A stretch of 64,000 bases of DNA from Winogradskyella sp. (GTDB lineage: Bacteria > Bacteroidota > Bacteroidia > Flavobacteriales > Flavobacteriaceae), in assembly GCF_013213835.1 (NCBI RefSeq), contig NZ_JABSSU010000005.1, forward strand, positions 269,294-333,293, read 5' to 3'. A program made the position numbers and the translations under genes. Under the pieces are notes generated by a model. It did not search any database and had not been told where the DNA came from. It was given only the letters and a program-made list of their open reading frames with translations. Shown here piece by piece: positions 26,119-35,327 of the stretch (positions are counted from its first letter, which is position 1; every line of letters begins with the position of its first letter).

Positions 26119-27132
26119 TCAATTAGATTGATAATAAGAAGATATTACAGTCTCGGCAGGCTTGTTTTGTGGGGTAAATCGGTTGTTGTTTTCTCCACCT
26201 GCTTTGTCATGAAAGTGAAACCATTTCCATACAAATCCACCAGCGAACCATTCTTCATTCCAAAATGTTTCAAATAAGGCTTTGGTGGTATTAACTTGGG
26301 CCTCCATATTTACATCGTTCTCCGTACGATCTACAGTCCAAGGTGCCTTGCCTGAATAATCCACACTCCTATATCCGAATTCAGTGAATAAAACAGGTTT
26401 ATCATAGGTTTCATTGAAACTTTTTATTGTAGTTTTATGCTTCTCCCAACCTTTTAAACACTCTTCAACAGTTGGTGTTTTCTCATTACTTACAGGAAAA
26501 TAGGCATCAATTCCTATGTAATCTAACAGATTCCAAAAAGGTGTTTTGCTAAACTCATTCCAATTAGCAGCATAGGTCAATTTACCCTTGTATATTTTTC
26601 TAACCTCAGAAATGAGATGCTTCCAATAGTCTGGTCGATTAGTCACAAAACTTTCAAGTTCGGTACCAATGCAAAATATGTCGGCATTTGCTTCCTCAGC
26701 AACTTTTGCAAAATCTAAAATAAAGTTGGAGTAGGTTTCTTCTAAAATTTTCCAATCCGCTTCATTGATCATTTTAATTTTTCCTGTAAAGACACCATCG
26801 TTCACCCAAATTTGAGGTTTCAGCATTACTTTAATACCGCTTTTATTGAGGACTTTAATATAGTGCTTTGCACCTTCTTTAGTTTCGCCAAACCATTGCC
26901 AGCTTTTACTGTATCCGATATTAGGATTGTCTATTGAAGACGTAAAACCAAAGGGCATAATTGCAGCATAATTGGCATGAAGCTTAACCACAGGCTTTAC
27001 ATGAGTACTATCTATTGCGACTCTAGAAGCCACAAAACTCACACCATTAATTTTTTGAACATCATGTGTTACTGCACAAGAAATTAAAAATATGACAAGT
27101 GTAAATGATAGAATGTATTTGAAAATCTTCAT
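26119..27132 (-). CDS. Lipoprotein glycoside hydrolase, GH113-like (beta-mannanase type)
   Basis: This 337-residue protein has a lipoprotein signal with Cys19 (IFLISCAV). The TIM-barrel glycosidase has Glu158 in CIGTELESF as likely acid/base, and Glu251 in LFTEFGYRS as likely nucleophile. Aromatic substrate-site segments (KSWQWFGET, AANWNEF, GIDAYFPVS, FVWKWFHFHD) flank them. This arrangement recalls GH113, which hydrolyses beta-1,4-mannan-type chains. It should be anchored in the outer or periplasmic membrane. No SusCD pair or other glycan-utilisation gene is close, so a role in the cell's own surface polysaccharide is also possible. Confidence 0.82.
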   Translation of the reverse strand: MKIFKYILSFTLVIFLISCAVTHDVQKINGVSFVASRVAIDSTHVKPVVKLHANYAAIMPFGFTSSIDNPNIGYSKSWQWFGETKEGAKHYIKVLNKSGIKVMLKPQIWVNDGVFTGKIKMINEADWKILEETYSNFILDFAKVAEEANADIFCIGTELESFVTNRPDYWKHLISEVRKIYKGKLTYAANWNEFSKTPFWNLLDYIGIDAYFPVSNEKTPTVEECLKGWEKHKTTIKSFNETYDKPVLFTEFGYRSVDYSGKAPWTVDRTENDVNMEAQVNTTKALFETFWNEEWFAGGFVWKWFHFHDKAGGENNNRFTPQNKPAETVISSYYQSN

Positions 27133-27257
27133 AAAATAAAAATGACGTTACAATTAAGTCTTTTCTAAACCACCATTCTCTTAATCCAATGTTAAAACTA
27201 AAAACCTTACAATTAATAGCTAATTTAAAACACATCTAAATTAGGACTTAAAATTAA

Positions 27258-27275
27258 GTTCTTAACTTTAAGAAC
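27258..27275 (+). promoter_or_regulatory. 18-base perfect palindrome, candidate operator
   Basis: GTTCTTAACTTTAAGAAC is perfect over 8 bases per arm around a CT centre. It contains a -7-like TAACTTTA and lies 29 bases upstream of the FAD oxidoreductase ATG. A dimeric repressor or activator of the redox gene pair could bind here, but no regulator gene is adjacent. Confidence 0.45.
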
Positions 27276-27304
27276 GACAGACGTCACACTAACAATCAAG
27301 ATTT

Positions 27305-28609
27305 ATGGAACATATTGTTATTATTGGTAATGGTATTTCTGGTGTTACTCTAGCCAGACATATTAGAAAACTTTCAGACAAAAAAATAACTATCATCTCT
27401 GCCGAAACAGAATACTTTTTTTCTCGAACTGCATTAATGTATGTCTACATGGGACATATGAAATTTGAGCACACACAACCATACGAGAATTGGTTTTGGC
27501 AAAAGAATCGTATCAATCTTAAAAAAGGCTATGTGAAGCATGTTGAAACAAAATCTAAAACACTTCAATTTGCTGATGGTGACATCTTACAGTATGACAA
27601 ACTTGTTATTGCAACTGGAAGTAAACCCAATAAATTTGGTTGGCCAGGACAAGATTTAGATGGCGTGATGGGTATGTATCACAAACAAGATCTTGAAAAT
27701 CTTGAAAAACACGCGCCTAACAATAAAGTTTGCGAACGTGCTGTAATCGTTGGCGGAGGATTGATAGGTATTGAACTCGCAGAAATGTTGAACAGCAGAA
27801 GTATACCTGTGACATTTTTGGTTAGAGAATCTTCATTTTGGAATGGTGTTTTACCTGAAGGTGAAAGCGAAATGATTAATAGACATATTAGGAATCATCA
27901 CATTGATCTTAGATTATCGACTAATTTAAAAGAAATAAAATCTGACGAAAACGGTAAGGTAAAGTCGGTAATAATTGAAGAAACTGGTGAAGAAATCGCT
28001 TGTAATGTCGTTGGTCTTACTGCTGGTGTTTCACCAAATATCGATTTTCTGAAAGATTCTGATATCGAAACTGGTCGTGGTGTAAAAGTGAATCGTTTTC
28101 TAGAAACAAATATTCCTGATGTTTACGCTATTGGTGATTGTGCCGAACAACATGAAGCTATTGGAAACCGAAGACCCATTGAAGCGGTTTGGTACACAGG
28201 AAGAATGATGGGAGAAACACTAGCGCAAACCATTTGTGGTAATCGCTTAAAATATAATCCTGGTCATTGGTTTAACTCTGCTAAGTTCATGGATATTGAA
28301 TATCAAACTTATGGTTGGGTCTTTGGTAGCAAAGGCAGACCAGATAATGAAGTTCATTTTCATTGGAAACACGATGATGACACAAAGTGTATTACTGTTG
28401 CCTTTGACAAAAACACAAATACCTTTTTAGGTATCAACACTTTTGGAATACGGATGCGACATGAAGTTTTTGATAAATGGTTGACCGAAAAACGCGATGT
28501 AGATTATGTTATGAAACATCTTTCTATTGCCAATTTTGACCCTGAATTTTATTCTAGATATGAATCTGAAATTTTAAGAGCTTACACTAACCAATTACAA
28601 ACTGTATAA
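27305..28609 (+). CDS. FAD-dependent pyridine nucleotide-disulfide-type oxidoreductase
   Basis: This 434-residue flavoprotein has an FAD-binding dinucleotide fold at the N-terminus (IVIIGNGISGVTLARH), the middle VIATGSKP, the NAD(P)-binding fold around residues 145-160 (AVIVGGGLIGIELAE), and the second FAD motif VYAIGDCAEQ near residue 276. It belongs to the rubredoxin/ferredoxin reductase-like group, not the disulfide reductases, since no CxxxxC is seen. The stop is 2 bases before the polyferredoxin gene, so it probably passes electrons from NAD(P)H to that membrane Fe-S protein. No signal peptide. Confidence 0.88.
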   Translation: MEHIVIIGNGISGVTLARHIRKLSDKKITIISAETEYFFSRTALMYVYMGHMKFEHTQPYENWFWQKNRINLKKGYVKHVETKSKTLQFADGDILQYDKLVIATGSKPNKFGWPGQDLDGVMGMYHKQDLENLEKHAPNNKVCERAVIVGGGLIGIELAEMLNSRSIPVTFLVRESSFWNGVLPEGESEMINRHIRNHHIDLRLSTNLKEIKSDENGKVKSVIIEETGEEIACNVVGLTAGVSPNIDFLKDSDIETGRGVKVNRFLETNIPDVYAIGDCAEQHEAIGNRRPIEAVWYTGRMMGETLAQTICGNRLKYNPGHWFNSAKFMDIEYQTYGWVFGSKGRPDNEVHFHWKHDDDTKCITVAFDKNTNTFLGINTFGIRMRHEVFDKWLTEKRDVDYVMKHLSIANFDPEFYSRYESEILRAYTNQLQTV

Positions 28610-28611
28610 CC

Positions 28612-30207
28612 ATGAGTAACAAATTAAATCATAGTATGTCTTTAGCAAAACCTGATGCTTTAGATATTACTAACAAACAGAAAATTGCATTGGCATTAGG
28701 TATTATAGGTTTATTTATCCTTGCATTAGCATTATTCAATACAAATTTTCCAAATAAAGGTATATTCTTATCGTTGTCATTAGGTTTGATAAGTGTTGGA
28801 ACGATTTTCTATTCTAGAGAAGCCTATTTAAACAAACTTGAAGGTATAAAAAATGATGGTCAATGGTTTAAGTCTGTATCTTCACGTGGGGTTTGGGGAT
28901 GGACTCTTGGTGTGGTGTTGACAACCTTCTACATTGTCCTTTATTTTTATCCAAAATACTTGGGGCTTGGCTCTGCAAAAGACTTATCTGACAATTCTGG
29001 CTTAATAAGTTTATTTGACCCTTTAAGTCAACTTCTTAGTGGCAGGAATGCGAGTCAGTGGTTTGTTTACGGGACCTTATACACCATAGCAATATTGGCC
29101 TTTGGCTATAAGTTTATTCTAAAATATAGACATAATCGCTACCAACAAATAAGAACAATTTCTGTAATGTTCTTTCAATTAGGTTTTGCCTTTTTAATTC
29201 CAGAGTTTATGTACGTCATGAATAATGACTTACCATATTATGATCTTAAGAGTGTTTGGCCACTTAATTACTACATTTTTGATGAATGGTCTGTAAAAGG
29301 ATTTCTTTCCAACGGAAATATAGGTTTAGCCCTTATCGTTTTCGGTATTCTTTCCATATTCGTTATTACACCAATCCTAACCTACAAATTCGGTAAAAGA
29401 TGGTACTGTTCATGGGTATGTGGCTGCGGAGGATTGGCAGAAACTGCAGGTGATTCATTTAGACATCTATCTTCTAAAAAAAGGTCTGCTTGGCGAATTG
29501 AACGTTGGCTTATCCATACCGTTTTAGTGTTTTCCGTAGTGATGACTACAGCCATGGTATACACTTATTTAGGCTATAAGAGTAATGATTTTTGGCTAAC
29601 AAGGGGTGTTTTCATTTCACTAGTTATTGCTTTTCTAACTATAATCTTTGTAGGCGTTATGTATTTTAAGAGACAAGAACTTGGAAAAGATGCCAAATAC
29701 GGAGCAATGGGATTCTTCGTTACAATAGCCTTGTTATTGATTATGCATTTCACTGGCACGACAGAACAATTATTTTTTGTTAAAGCAAGTTCATTGAGAT
29801 CTACCTATGGCATATACATTGGCTCAATATTTTCTGGCGTAATTGGTACAGGTTTCTATCCTATTCTTGGAAGTAGAGCATGGTGTCGTTTTGGTTGCCC
29901 AATGGCTGCTATATTAGGTTTTCAGCAACGTTTGTTTTCAAAATTCAGAATTACAACTAATGGCGGACAATGTATTTCTTGTGGAAATTGTTCTAATAGT
30001 TGCGAAATGGGAATTGATGTCAGACATTATGCTCAAAAAGGTGAAAATATTGTACGCTCAAGCTGTGTAGGATGTGGTATTTGTTCAGCAGTTTGTCCAA
30101 GAGGAGTGTTAAAATTAGAGAATGATAGTATGAAAGGAAGAATTAATCCGACAGAGGTATTGTTAGGTAACGATGTTGACTTAATGAAACTTCTAAATAA
30201 TAAATAA
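28612..30207 (+). CDS. Membrane polyferredoxin, NapH/NosR-like 4Fe-4S protein
   Basis: This 531-residue protein has about eight transmembrane segments and several Cys clusters: YCSWVCGCGG near residue 270, WCRFGCPM near 425, then two ferredoxin motifs, CISCGNCSNSC (456-466) and CVGCGICSAVCPRG. The membrane Cys pairs and C-terminal 2[4Fe-4S] module match NapH/NosR/CcoG-type electron-transfer proteins. It follows the FAD oxidoreductase by 2 bases; together they look like an NAD(P)H-to-membrane electron conduit. The terminal acceptor is unknown, as no nitrous oxide, nitrate or copper-maturation gene is in the window. The stop overlaps the next start by one base (TAATG). Confidence 0.88.
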   Translation: MSNKLNHSMSLAKPDALDITNKQKIALALGIIGLFILALALFNTNFPNKGIFLSLSLGLISVGTIFYSREAYLNKLEGIKNDGQWFKSVSSRGVWGWTLGVVLTTFYIVLYFYPKYLGLGSAKDLSDNSGLISLFDPLSQLLSGRNASQWFVYGTLYTIAILAFGYKFILKYRHNRYQQIRTISVMFFQLGFAFLIPEFMYVMNNDLPYYDLKSVWPLNYYIFDEWSVKGFLSNGNIGLALIVFGILSIFVITPILTYKFGKRWYCSWVCGCGGLAETAGDSFRHLSSKKRSAWRIERWLIHTVLVFSVVMTTAMVYTYLGYKSNDFWLTRGVFISLVIAFLTIIFVGVMYFKRQELGKDAKYGAMGFFVTIALLLIMHFTGTTEQLFFVKASSLRSTYGIYIGSIFSGVIGTGFYPILGSRAWCRFGCPMAAILGFQQRLFSKFRITTNGGQCISCGNCSNSCEMGIDVRHYAQKGENIVRSSCVGCGICSAVCPRGVLKLENDSMKGRINPTEVLLGNDVDLMKLLNNK

Positions 30208-30677
30208 TGAGAACTATCTTTTTACTTTTTCTTTTTAGCCAATTAGGAATTGCCCAAAAACATTATCAGAAAAATTATTTTGACAATGGACAATTAGAAT
30301 CTGCAGGTTGGATGGAAAATGGTCAGAAGAGTAAATTCTGGTACTACTATCATAAAAATGGAAACTTAAAAGCAAAAGGCCATTATAAGGTTAATAAAAA
30401 AACAAAGTTTTGGGCTTTTTATAATGAAAGTGGCCAATTAGAAAGTGAAGGTCATTTTAATAGAGGTAAGAGAATAAATTGGTGGGTTTATTATGATAAT
30501 AAAGGAAGAGTCACTCACAAATGCCAAGTACATAACAACAAAAAAAATGGGTATTGCCTTATGTATACCAATGGAAAATTATCTTCTGCAGTAAAATATA
30601 AATTTGATAAGAAGATTAAAGAGTGGACAGATTTAAGATCATTCAAAAAAGAAAACCGCTTAAGTGATTTACGATAA
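30207..30677 (+). CDS. Secreted MORN-like repeat protein
   Basis: This 156-residue protein has a short signal peptide (MRTIFLLFLFSQLGIA then QKH). About five repeats of roughly 23 residues follow, of the type YYHKNGNLKAKGHYKVNKK, FYNESGQLESEGHFNRGKR and YYDNKGRVTHKCQ. These are MORN/YwqK-like motifs common in Bacteroidota secreted proteins. Its ATG overlaps the polyferredoxin stop, so translation is coupled to the redox pair, although a functional link is not evident. No catalytic residues are seen; a structural or binding role is likely. Confidence 0.82.
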   Translation: MRTIFLLFLFSQLGIAQKHYQKNYFDNGQLESAGWMENGQKSKFWYYYHKNGNLKAKGHYKVNKKTKFWAFYNESGQLESEGHFNRGKRINWWVYYDNKGRVTHKCQVHNNKKNGYCLMYTNGKLSSAVKYKFDKKIKEWTDLRSFKKENRLSDLR

Positions 30678-30722
30678 TCAATTATCACTTTTTCATAAGT
30701 TATTAAGGATAAAAAATTACGT

Positions 30723-30730
30723 TATTTTTG
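30723..30730 (+). promoter_or_regulatory. -7 promoter element TATTTTTG of the glycosyltransferase genes
   Basis: An exact TAxxTTTG match 20 bases upstream of the GT2 gene ATG, with an AT-rich stretch before it. It implies a leader of about 14 bases. Confidence 0.5.
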
Positions 30731-30750
30731 CCCATCTATTCTAATAAAAT

Positions 30751-31440
30751 ATGCCGGTAATTAAAGTCGTCATTCCTGCCTATAATGAGGAAGATTCCAT
30801 TGCTAAGGTCATAAATGACATTCCCAAATCTGTTGATGAAGTTATTGTAATAAGCAACAATTCTACTGACAACACAGAATTGAACGCTAAAAATGCGGGC
30901 GCAACAGTTCTGAGAGAATTAAAAAAAGGTTATGGTAATGCCTGCCTTAAAGGCATGGATTATATTTATCAACAAAAAAACAAACCTGATATCATTGTTT
31001 TTTTAGATGGTGATTATAGTGATTATCCTGAAGAATTGACTAAAATCATCCAGCCAATATTAGAAGAAAATATTGATTTTGTTGTTGGAGCAAGAACTAA
31101 AGAATTGCGCGAAGATGGTTCTATGACTACTCCTCAGATATTTGGTAATTGGTTAGCAACCAGCTTAATGAAGCTGTTTTTTAAATCTACTTTTACAGAC
31201 TTAGGACCATTTAGAGCTATTAAATATGACAAGTTGTTGGCACTTAATATGGAAGACAAAACCTATGGCTGGACAGTAGAGATGCAACTTAAAGTTTTAA
31301 AGAAAAAGATGACCTACAAAGAAATACCTGTTAATTACCGAAACAGAATAGGCGTCTCAAAAGTTTCAGGAACCATAAAAGGTGCTATATTTGCAGGCGT
31401 AAAAATCTTATCTTGGATTTTCAAATACAGTATTAAGTGA
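30751..31440 (+). CDS. GT2 glycosyltransferase, polyprenyl-phosphate hexose synthase (DPM1-like)
   Basis: This 229-residue GT-A protein has KVVIPAYNEEDSIAKVI at the N-terminus, VISNNSTDNT, and the metal site FLDGDYSDYPEEL. The compact single domain without membrane helices resembles DPM1, which transfers mannose or glucose from a nucleotide sugar to polyprenyl phosphate. The partner would be a GT-C enzyme that uses such a lipid, and one is encoded at 33453 in the same direction. The gene overlaps the next GT by 4 bases (GTGA). Substrate sugar not determined. Confidence 0.87.
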   Translation: MPVIKVVIPAYNEEDSIAKVINDIPKSVDEVIVISNNSTDNTELNAKNAGATVLRELKKGYGNACLKGMDYIYQQKNKPDIIVFLDGDYSDYPEELTKIIQPILEENIDFVVGARTKELREDGSMTTPQIFGNWLATSLMKLFFKSTFTDLGPFRAIKYDKLLALNMEDKTYGWTVEMQLKVLKKKMTYKEIPVNYRNRIGVSKVSGTIKGAIFAGVKILSWIFKYSIK

Positions 31441-32930
31441 TTTATTTACATTATTTAATAATCATTATTTACACAATTGCCATTGTACTTATCTTTATGT
31501 ACGCCTTGGCCCAGCTAAATTTGTTATACAATTATCTTTCGTCAAAAAAGAAAAGAGAGCAATGTGAAACTTTTGATCTCTCTAAACCTAATGAAGTTCC
31601 TTATGTAACTATTCAGCTTCCTGTTTTTAATGAAATGTATGTAATGGAGCGCTTACTAGACAATATTGCATTGCTAGATTATCCGAAAGACAAATTAGAG
31701 ATTCAGGTTTTAGATGATTCAACTGATGAAACCGTGACAACTACTAAGGCACATGTAGAGCGCTTAGCAGAAACAGGATTAGATATAAAACATATTACCA
31801 GAACCAATCGTGTTGGATTTAAAGCTGGTGCTTTAAAAGAAGGATTGGAAATAGCGAAAGGTGACTTTATTGCCATTTTTGATGCCGACTTTTTACCACA
31901 ACCAAATTGGCTAAAGCGGACCGTACCATACTTTAAGAATGATAAAATTGGTGTCGTACAAACACGTTGGGGCCACATCAATAGAAACTATTCACTCTTA
32001 ACAAGAATACAAGCCTTTGCTCTTGATGCACATTTCACTTTAGAACAAGTTGGACGTAACTCCAAAGGTCATTTTATCAACTTTAATGGAACAGCGGGTA
32101 TATGGCGAAAAGATTGCATTATTGATGCTGGTAATTGGGAAGGCGACACACTAACAGAAGATTTAGACTTAAGTTATAGAGCCCAGTTAAAAAACTGGGA
32201 ATTCAAATATCTTGAAGATGTTGAGACACCAGCTGAATTACCAATAGTAATTAGTGCAGCACGTTCGCAACAATTTAGATGGAACAAAGGTGGCGCAGAG
32301 AACTTTAGAAAAATGCTTTGGCGTGTGATTAAATCAAAGAATATTTCAGCAAAGACTAAAGTTCATGGATTGCTACATTTATTAAATAGCTCAATGTTTT
32401 TAAGCATTTTTGTAGTAGCTATTTTAAGTATTCCTATGCTTTATATAAAGAATGAATATGCCCACTTGAGAGACTACTTTTATGTTATGAGTTTCTTTGT
32501 AATGAGTACTATAATCTTCTTTGTATGCTATTGGTTTATGTATCGTAATACATACGGTAGTGGATTTAAAAAGTTCTTTGGATATGTTGGCATGTTCTTT
32601 ACATTCTTCTCTATTGCTATGGGATTCTCATTGCACAATTCTATCGCAGTAATAGAAGGTCATGCTGGTAAAAAGAGTGAATTTGTAAGAACACCAAAAT
32701 TTAATATTCGCAGATTTAAAGACAACTGGAAAAACAACAAATATCTTAGAAAAAACCTTTCTAAAAATGTTGTATTAGAAGGTCTATTAATGTCTTATTT
32801 TGGTTTTGGAATGTATAGCGCCTTTATTGTTGGCGACCAAGGTGGCGACTTCGGACTATTTCCTTTCCATTTAATGTTGTTTATTGGTTTTGGTTACGTA
32901 TTCTTTAAGTCTATTGCTTCTAAAGTATAA
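31437..32930 (+). CDS. Membrane GT2 glycosyltransferase, cellulose-synthase/CslA-like
   Basis: This 497-residue processive-type GT2 has one N-terminal transmembrane helix (about 5-27), a cytoplasmic catalytic domain, and at least four C-terminal helices. The D,D,D,QxxRW set is visible: LDDSTDE, IFDADFLPQ, TEDLDLSYRA and QQFRW. The start is GTG at 31437, overlapping the previous stop. The overall layout resembles CslA/glucomannan-type and beaten-egghead-type enzymes that extend beta-linked chains or make a lipid-linked sugar. With the DPM1-like and GT-C genes it suggests assembly of a cell-surface glycan. Confidence 0.9.
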   Translation: MIYLHYLIIIIYTIAIVLIFMYALAQLNLLYNYLSSKKKREQCETFDLSKPNEVPYVTIQLPVFNEMYVMERLLDNIALLDYPKDKLEIQVLDDSTDETVTTTKAHVERLAETGLDIKHITRTNRVGFKAGALKEGLEIAKGDFIAIFDADFLPQPNWLKRTVPYFKNDKIGVVQTRWGHINRNYSLLTRIQAFALDAHFTLEQVGRNSKGHFINFNGTAGIWRKDCIIDAGNWEGDTLTEDLDLSYRAQLKNWEFKYLEDVETPAELPIVISAARSQQFRWNKGGAENFRKMLWRVIKSKNISAKTKVHGLLHLLNSSMFLSIFVVAILSIPMLYIKNEYAHLRDYFYVMSFFVMSTIIFFVCYWFMYRNTYGSGFKKFFGYVGMFFTFFSIAMGFSLHNSIAVIEGHAGKKSEFVRTPKFNIRRFKDNWKNNKYLRKNLSKNVVLEGLLMSYFGFGMYSAFIVGDQGGDFGLFPFHLMLFIGFGYVFFKSIASKV

Positions 32931-32937
32931 TAAGCGC

Positions 32938-33366
32938 TTATTCCCTTTCTTCAAACGGAACTACAATTCCATTTTCAAGATAATCTCGTAATCCTTTTAA
33001 CAGCATTGCCCAACAAAAGGATGAATATTTATAATGCTCATTGCATTCTGGCCAATCCTTGTGAAAAAACTTCATGTATGTATTACCATTCTTATCTTCT
33101 AAATCAAAACCAAAAGTTGTAGGATTCCAATCACCATCTGACTTTATCATTTTATAATGAATATGATCAGAAGTTTTACAACTTTTAACCTCAGCATACC
33201 AATCATACTCATCAGTAAAATTAAAGTTATAGGTTGAACCAACTTCAGGAATACCAGAACACTTTAAAGGCCACCATTTCTCTAGTTGTGATGGTTGAGA
33301 AATTGCTTCGAAAACTGATTTCTTTCCTGCCTTAATAAAGAAGCTAAAATATATGGAATGACCCAT
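32938..33366 (-). CDS. SRPBCC/AHSA1-type START-like domain protein
   Basis: This 142-residue single-domain protein has the N-terminal strand SIYFSFFIKAGKKSVFEAISQPSQLEKWW, characteristic of AHSA1/SRPBCC folds, then beta strands rich in Trp/Tyr, and a closing helix with FCWAMLLKGLRDYLENG. Such proteins bind hydrophobic ligands or serve as Hsp90 co-chaperones in eukaryotes; bacterial roles vary. Only 7 bases separate its stop from that of the GT2 gene (convergent), and it diverges from the GT-C gene. No partner suggests its ligand. Confidence 0.82.
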   Translation of the reverse strand: MGHSIYFSFFIKAGKKSVFEAISQPSQLEKWWPLKCSGIPEVGSTYNFNFTDEYDWYAEVKSCKTSDHIHYKMIKSDGDWNPTTFGFDLEDKNGNTYMKFFHKDWPECNEHYKYSSFCWAMLLKGLRDYLENGIVVPFEERE

Positions 33367-33452
33367 GTTATTAAATTTTATGATTTATTAAAGTTATAAA
33401 TCTTTTTATTTTCCGACTATACAAGAGCAGTAATTAATTCTATATTTGATTC

Positions 33453-34835
33453 ATGCTAGGACTAGCCAATATTTTTAAATACAAGAAAACAGCCTTAACC
33501 TACATTATTATAAGTTGTTTCCTGTATTTATGGTTTGCATATGGTATTGAACGAACCGACTTAACAAAGTTATTACTTATATATGTTTTGCTCTTTGTTT
33601 GTGCCTATCAGATTATAAAAACATCTGGGTTTTATTTTCGGGTTTTAGTCATATCATCCATTGTTTTTAGGTTGTTATTTCTGTTTGTAATGCCTAATCT
33701 ATCTCAAGATTTCTTTAGATTTATTTGGGATGGACGAATGATTCTTGAAGGTTTCAATCCATATTTATATACACCAGATTCTTTTATTCAAAATGGTAAC
33801 TTACCAATTTCACAAGCTCAAGAATTGTATGATGGTATGGGCGCCTTAAGTTCATCTCATTTTACTAATTATCCACCAATTAATCAATTGTGTTTTGTTT
33901 TAGGTAACCTATTTCCTGGTAACGGAATTTTGAGTTCTGTAATAGGCATGCGACTCATTATTATTTCTGCAGACATTGGCACGTTATATTTTGGAAAAAA
34001 GCTATTAGAACGTTTAAAACTACCTTCAAACAGAATCTTTTGGTATATGCTTAATCCATTTATAATTATTGAGCTTACAGGCAATCTTCATTTTGAAGGT
34101 GTTATGATTTTCTTTCTTGTATGGGCACTGTATTTATTGCACAATAATAAATGGAAATGGGCTGCAGTGGTATTTGCTTTTTCAATTTCAGTAAAACTTA
34201 TTCCACTCATGTTTTTGCCTTTGTTTTTTTGGTGGTTTATGAAAATCAAACGTGAAGGTAGTATGGAAGTTTCTACAACTGCAGGAATCATAAAACTCAT
34301 TACTTTTTATGTTATAATTGGCTTAGTCATTCTGGTTTTATTTCTACCATTCTTCTCTATGGAATTTATAAACAACTACTCTAAAACTGTTGGTCTTTGG
34401 TTTGGTGATTTTGAATTTAATGCCAGTATTTACTACATCGCGAGAGCAATTGGTTATTCAATTAGCGGCTATAATGAAATAGCAACAATAACAAGAATAT
34501 TTCCAATAGTTTCTCTACTTATTATCATTAGTTTTTCATTTTTCAAGACAAATAATTCAATACCTAAACTTACCACATCTATGCTCTTAGCGTTTACATG
34601 TTATTTATTTTTAAGCACAACAGTGCATCCTTGGTACATTTCTACTTTGGTTATTTTGTGTGTTTTTAGCAGGTATAAATTTCCTTTGGTATGGTCAATA
34701 GTAATTGTACTCAGTTATTTGGCATATGCGAATGCCGCAAATACTGAGAACCTATTTGTCATTGGTTTAGAATATCTAATTGTATTTTTTGTATTTGTAT
34801 GGGAAGTAATTTTAAAAAAAACAATTAAACTCTAA
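33453..34835 (+). CDS. GT-C membrane mannosyltransferase-like protein
   Basis: This 460-residue integral membrane protein has about eleven hydrophobic segments. The first periplasmic loop after helix 3 carries SQDFFRFIWDGRMILEG, with the Asp/Arg motif of GT-C polyprenyl-phosphate-sugar-dependent transferases (DUF2029/GPI-mannosyltransferase type), then NPYLYTP. The family moves hexose from polyprenyl phosphate to glycans on the periplasmic face. A TAxxTTTG element (TATATTTG, 33441-33448) ends only 4 bases before the ATG, which would imply a nearly leaderless mRNA if it is used. The stop codon overlaps that of the next, opposite gene. Confidence 0.83.
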   Translation: MLGLANIFKYKKTALTYIIISCFLYLWFAYGIERTDLTKLLLIYVLLFVCAYQIIKTSGFYFRVLVISSIVFRLLFLFVMPNLSQDFFRFIWDGRMILEGFNPYLYTPDSFIQNGNLPISQAQELYDGMGALSSSHFTNYPPINQLCFVLGNLFPGNGILSSVIGMRLIIISADIGTLYFGKKLLERLKLPSNRIFWYMLNPFIIIELTGNLHFEGVMIFFLVWALYLLHNNKWKWAAVVFAFSISVKLIPLMFLPLFFWWFMKIKREGSMEVSTTAGIIKLITFYVIIGLVILVLFLPFFSMEFINNYSKTVGLWFGDFEFNASIYYIARAIGYSISGYNEIATITRIFPIVSLLIIISFSFFKTNNSIPKLTTSMLLAFTCYLFLSTTVHPWYISTLVILCVFSRYKFPLVWSIVIVLSYLAYANAANTENLFVIGLEYLIVFFVFVWEVILKKTIKL

Positions 34836-35128
34836 TCTTCAAGCTTTTCTGGCGGTTGTACCGCTTCTGGGTCGTTGCCATCAAAATCTTCATAATTATC
34901 TTCATCATAATTTGCCATTGTTACTGCTAGAGTAGAACTTACCTTAACCAAATACTTGGTATCTTTAGTCACCACTTCCACAGCTTCAATCTTTTCGTTC
35001 TTATGATTCGTAAATGAAATAACATGACCATCATCGTATCCATAAGGATATTTTTCGACCAATAATGCCAAAATATCTGGTGTTAATTTCTTAAAATCAA
35101 CAATGACCCTTTTAAGATTATCTTTCAT
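34832..35128 (-). CDS. Small acidic protein of unknown function
   Basis: This 98-residue cytoplasmic protein has a basic N-terminal third (MKDNLKRVIVDFKKL), a central part YPYGYDDGHVISFTNHKNEK, and an extremely acidic tail of Asp, Glu, Asn and Pro. I do not recognise a family name, though the composition is like conserved small flavobacterial proteins. It is convergent with the GT-C gene, the two stops sharing bases 34832-34835 (CTAA). Monocistronic, and about 200 bases of AT-rich DNA separate it from the next gene upstream. A binding partner is likely basic, perhaps nucleic-acid binding; unproven. Confidence 0.7.
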   Translation of the reverse strand: MKDNLKRVIVDFKKLTPDILALLVEKYPYGYDDGHVISFTNHKNEKIEAVEVVTKDTKYLVKVSSTLAVTMANYDEDNYEDFDGNDPEAVQPPEKLED

Positions 35129-35327
35129 TTTTTTGTGGTTGATTTGTTACTAAGATACGAAGGAATCTATTAGAAATATTAATTGTATATAAAGTTAGTG
35201 TTATGATACTTGTATTAATAACTCATCCAAAAGATGGGTTTACTTTGCAAATGCTACAGTTAACTAATGCCTATTTTATATCTTTATAGAACTGATTTAA
35301 TTTTACCTCTAACAAAATTCAGGTATT

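Noticed and set aside
26083-26277. 64-codon frame opposite the start of the GH113-like region
   Set aside because: Antisense to a clear gene and composed of low-complexity residues.
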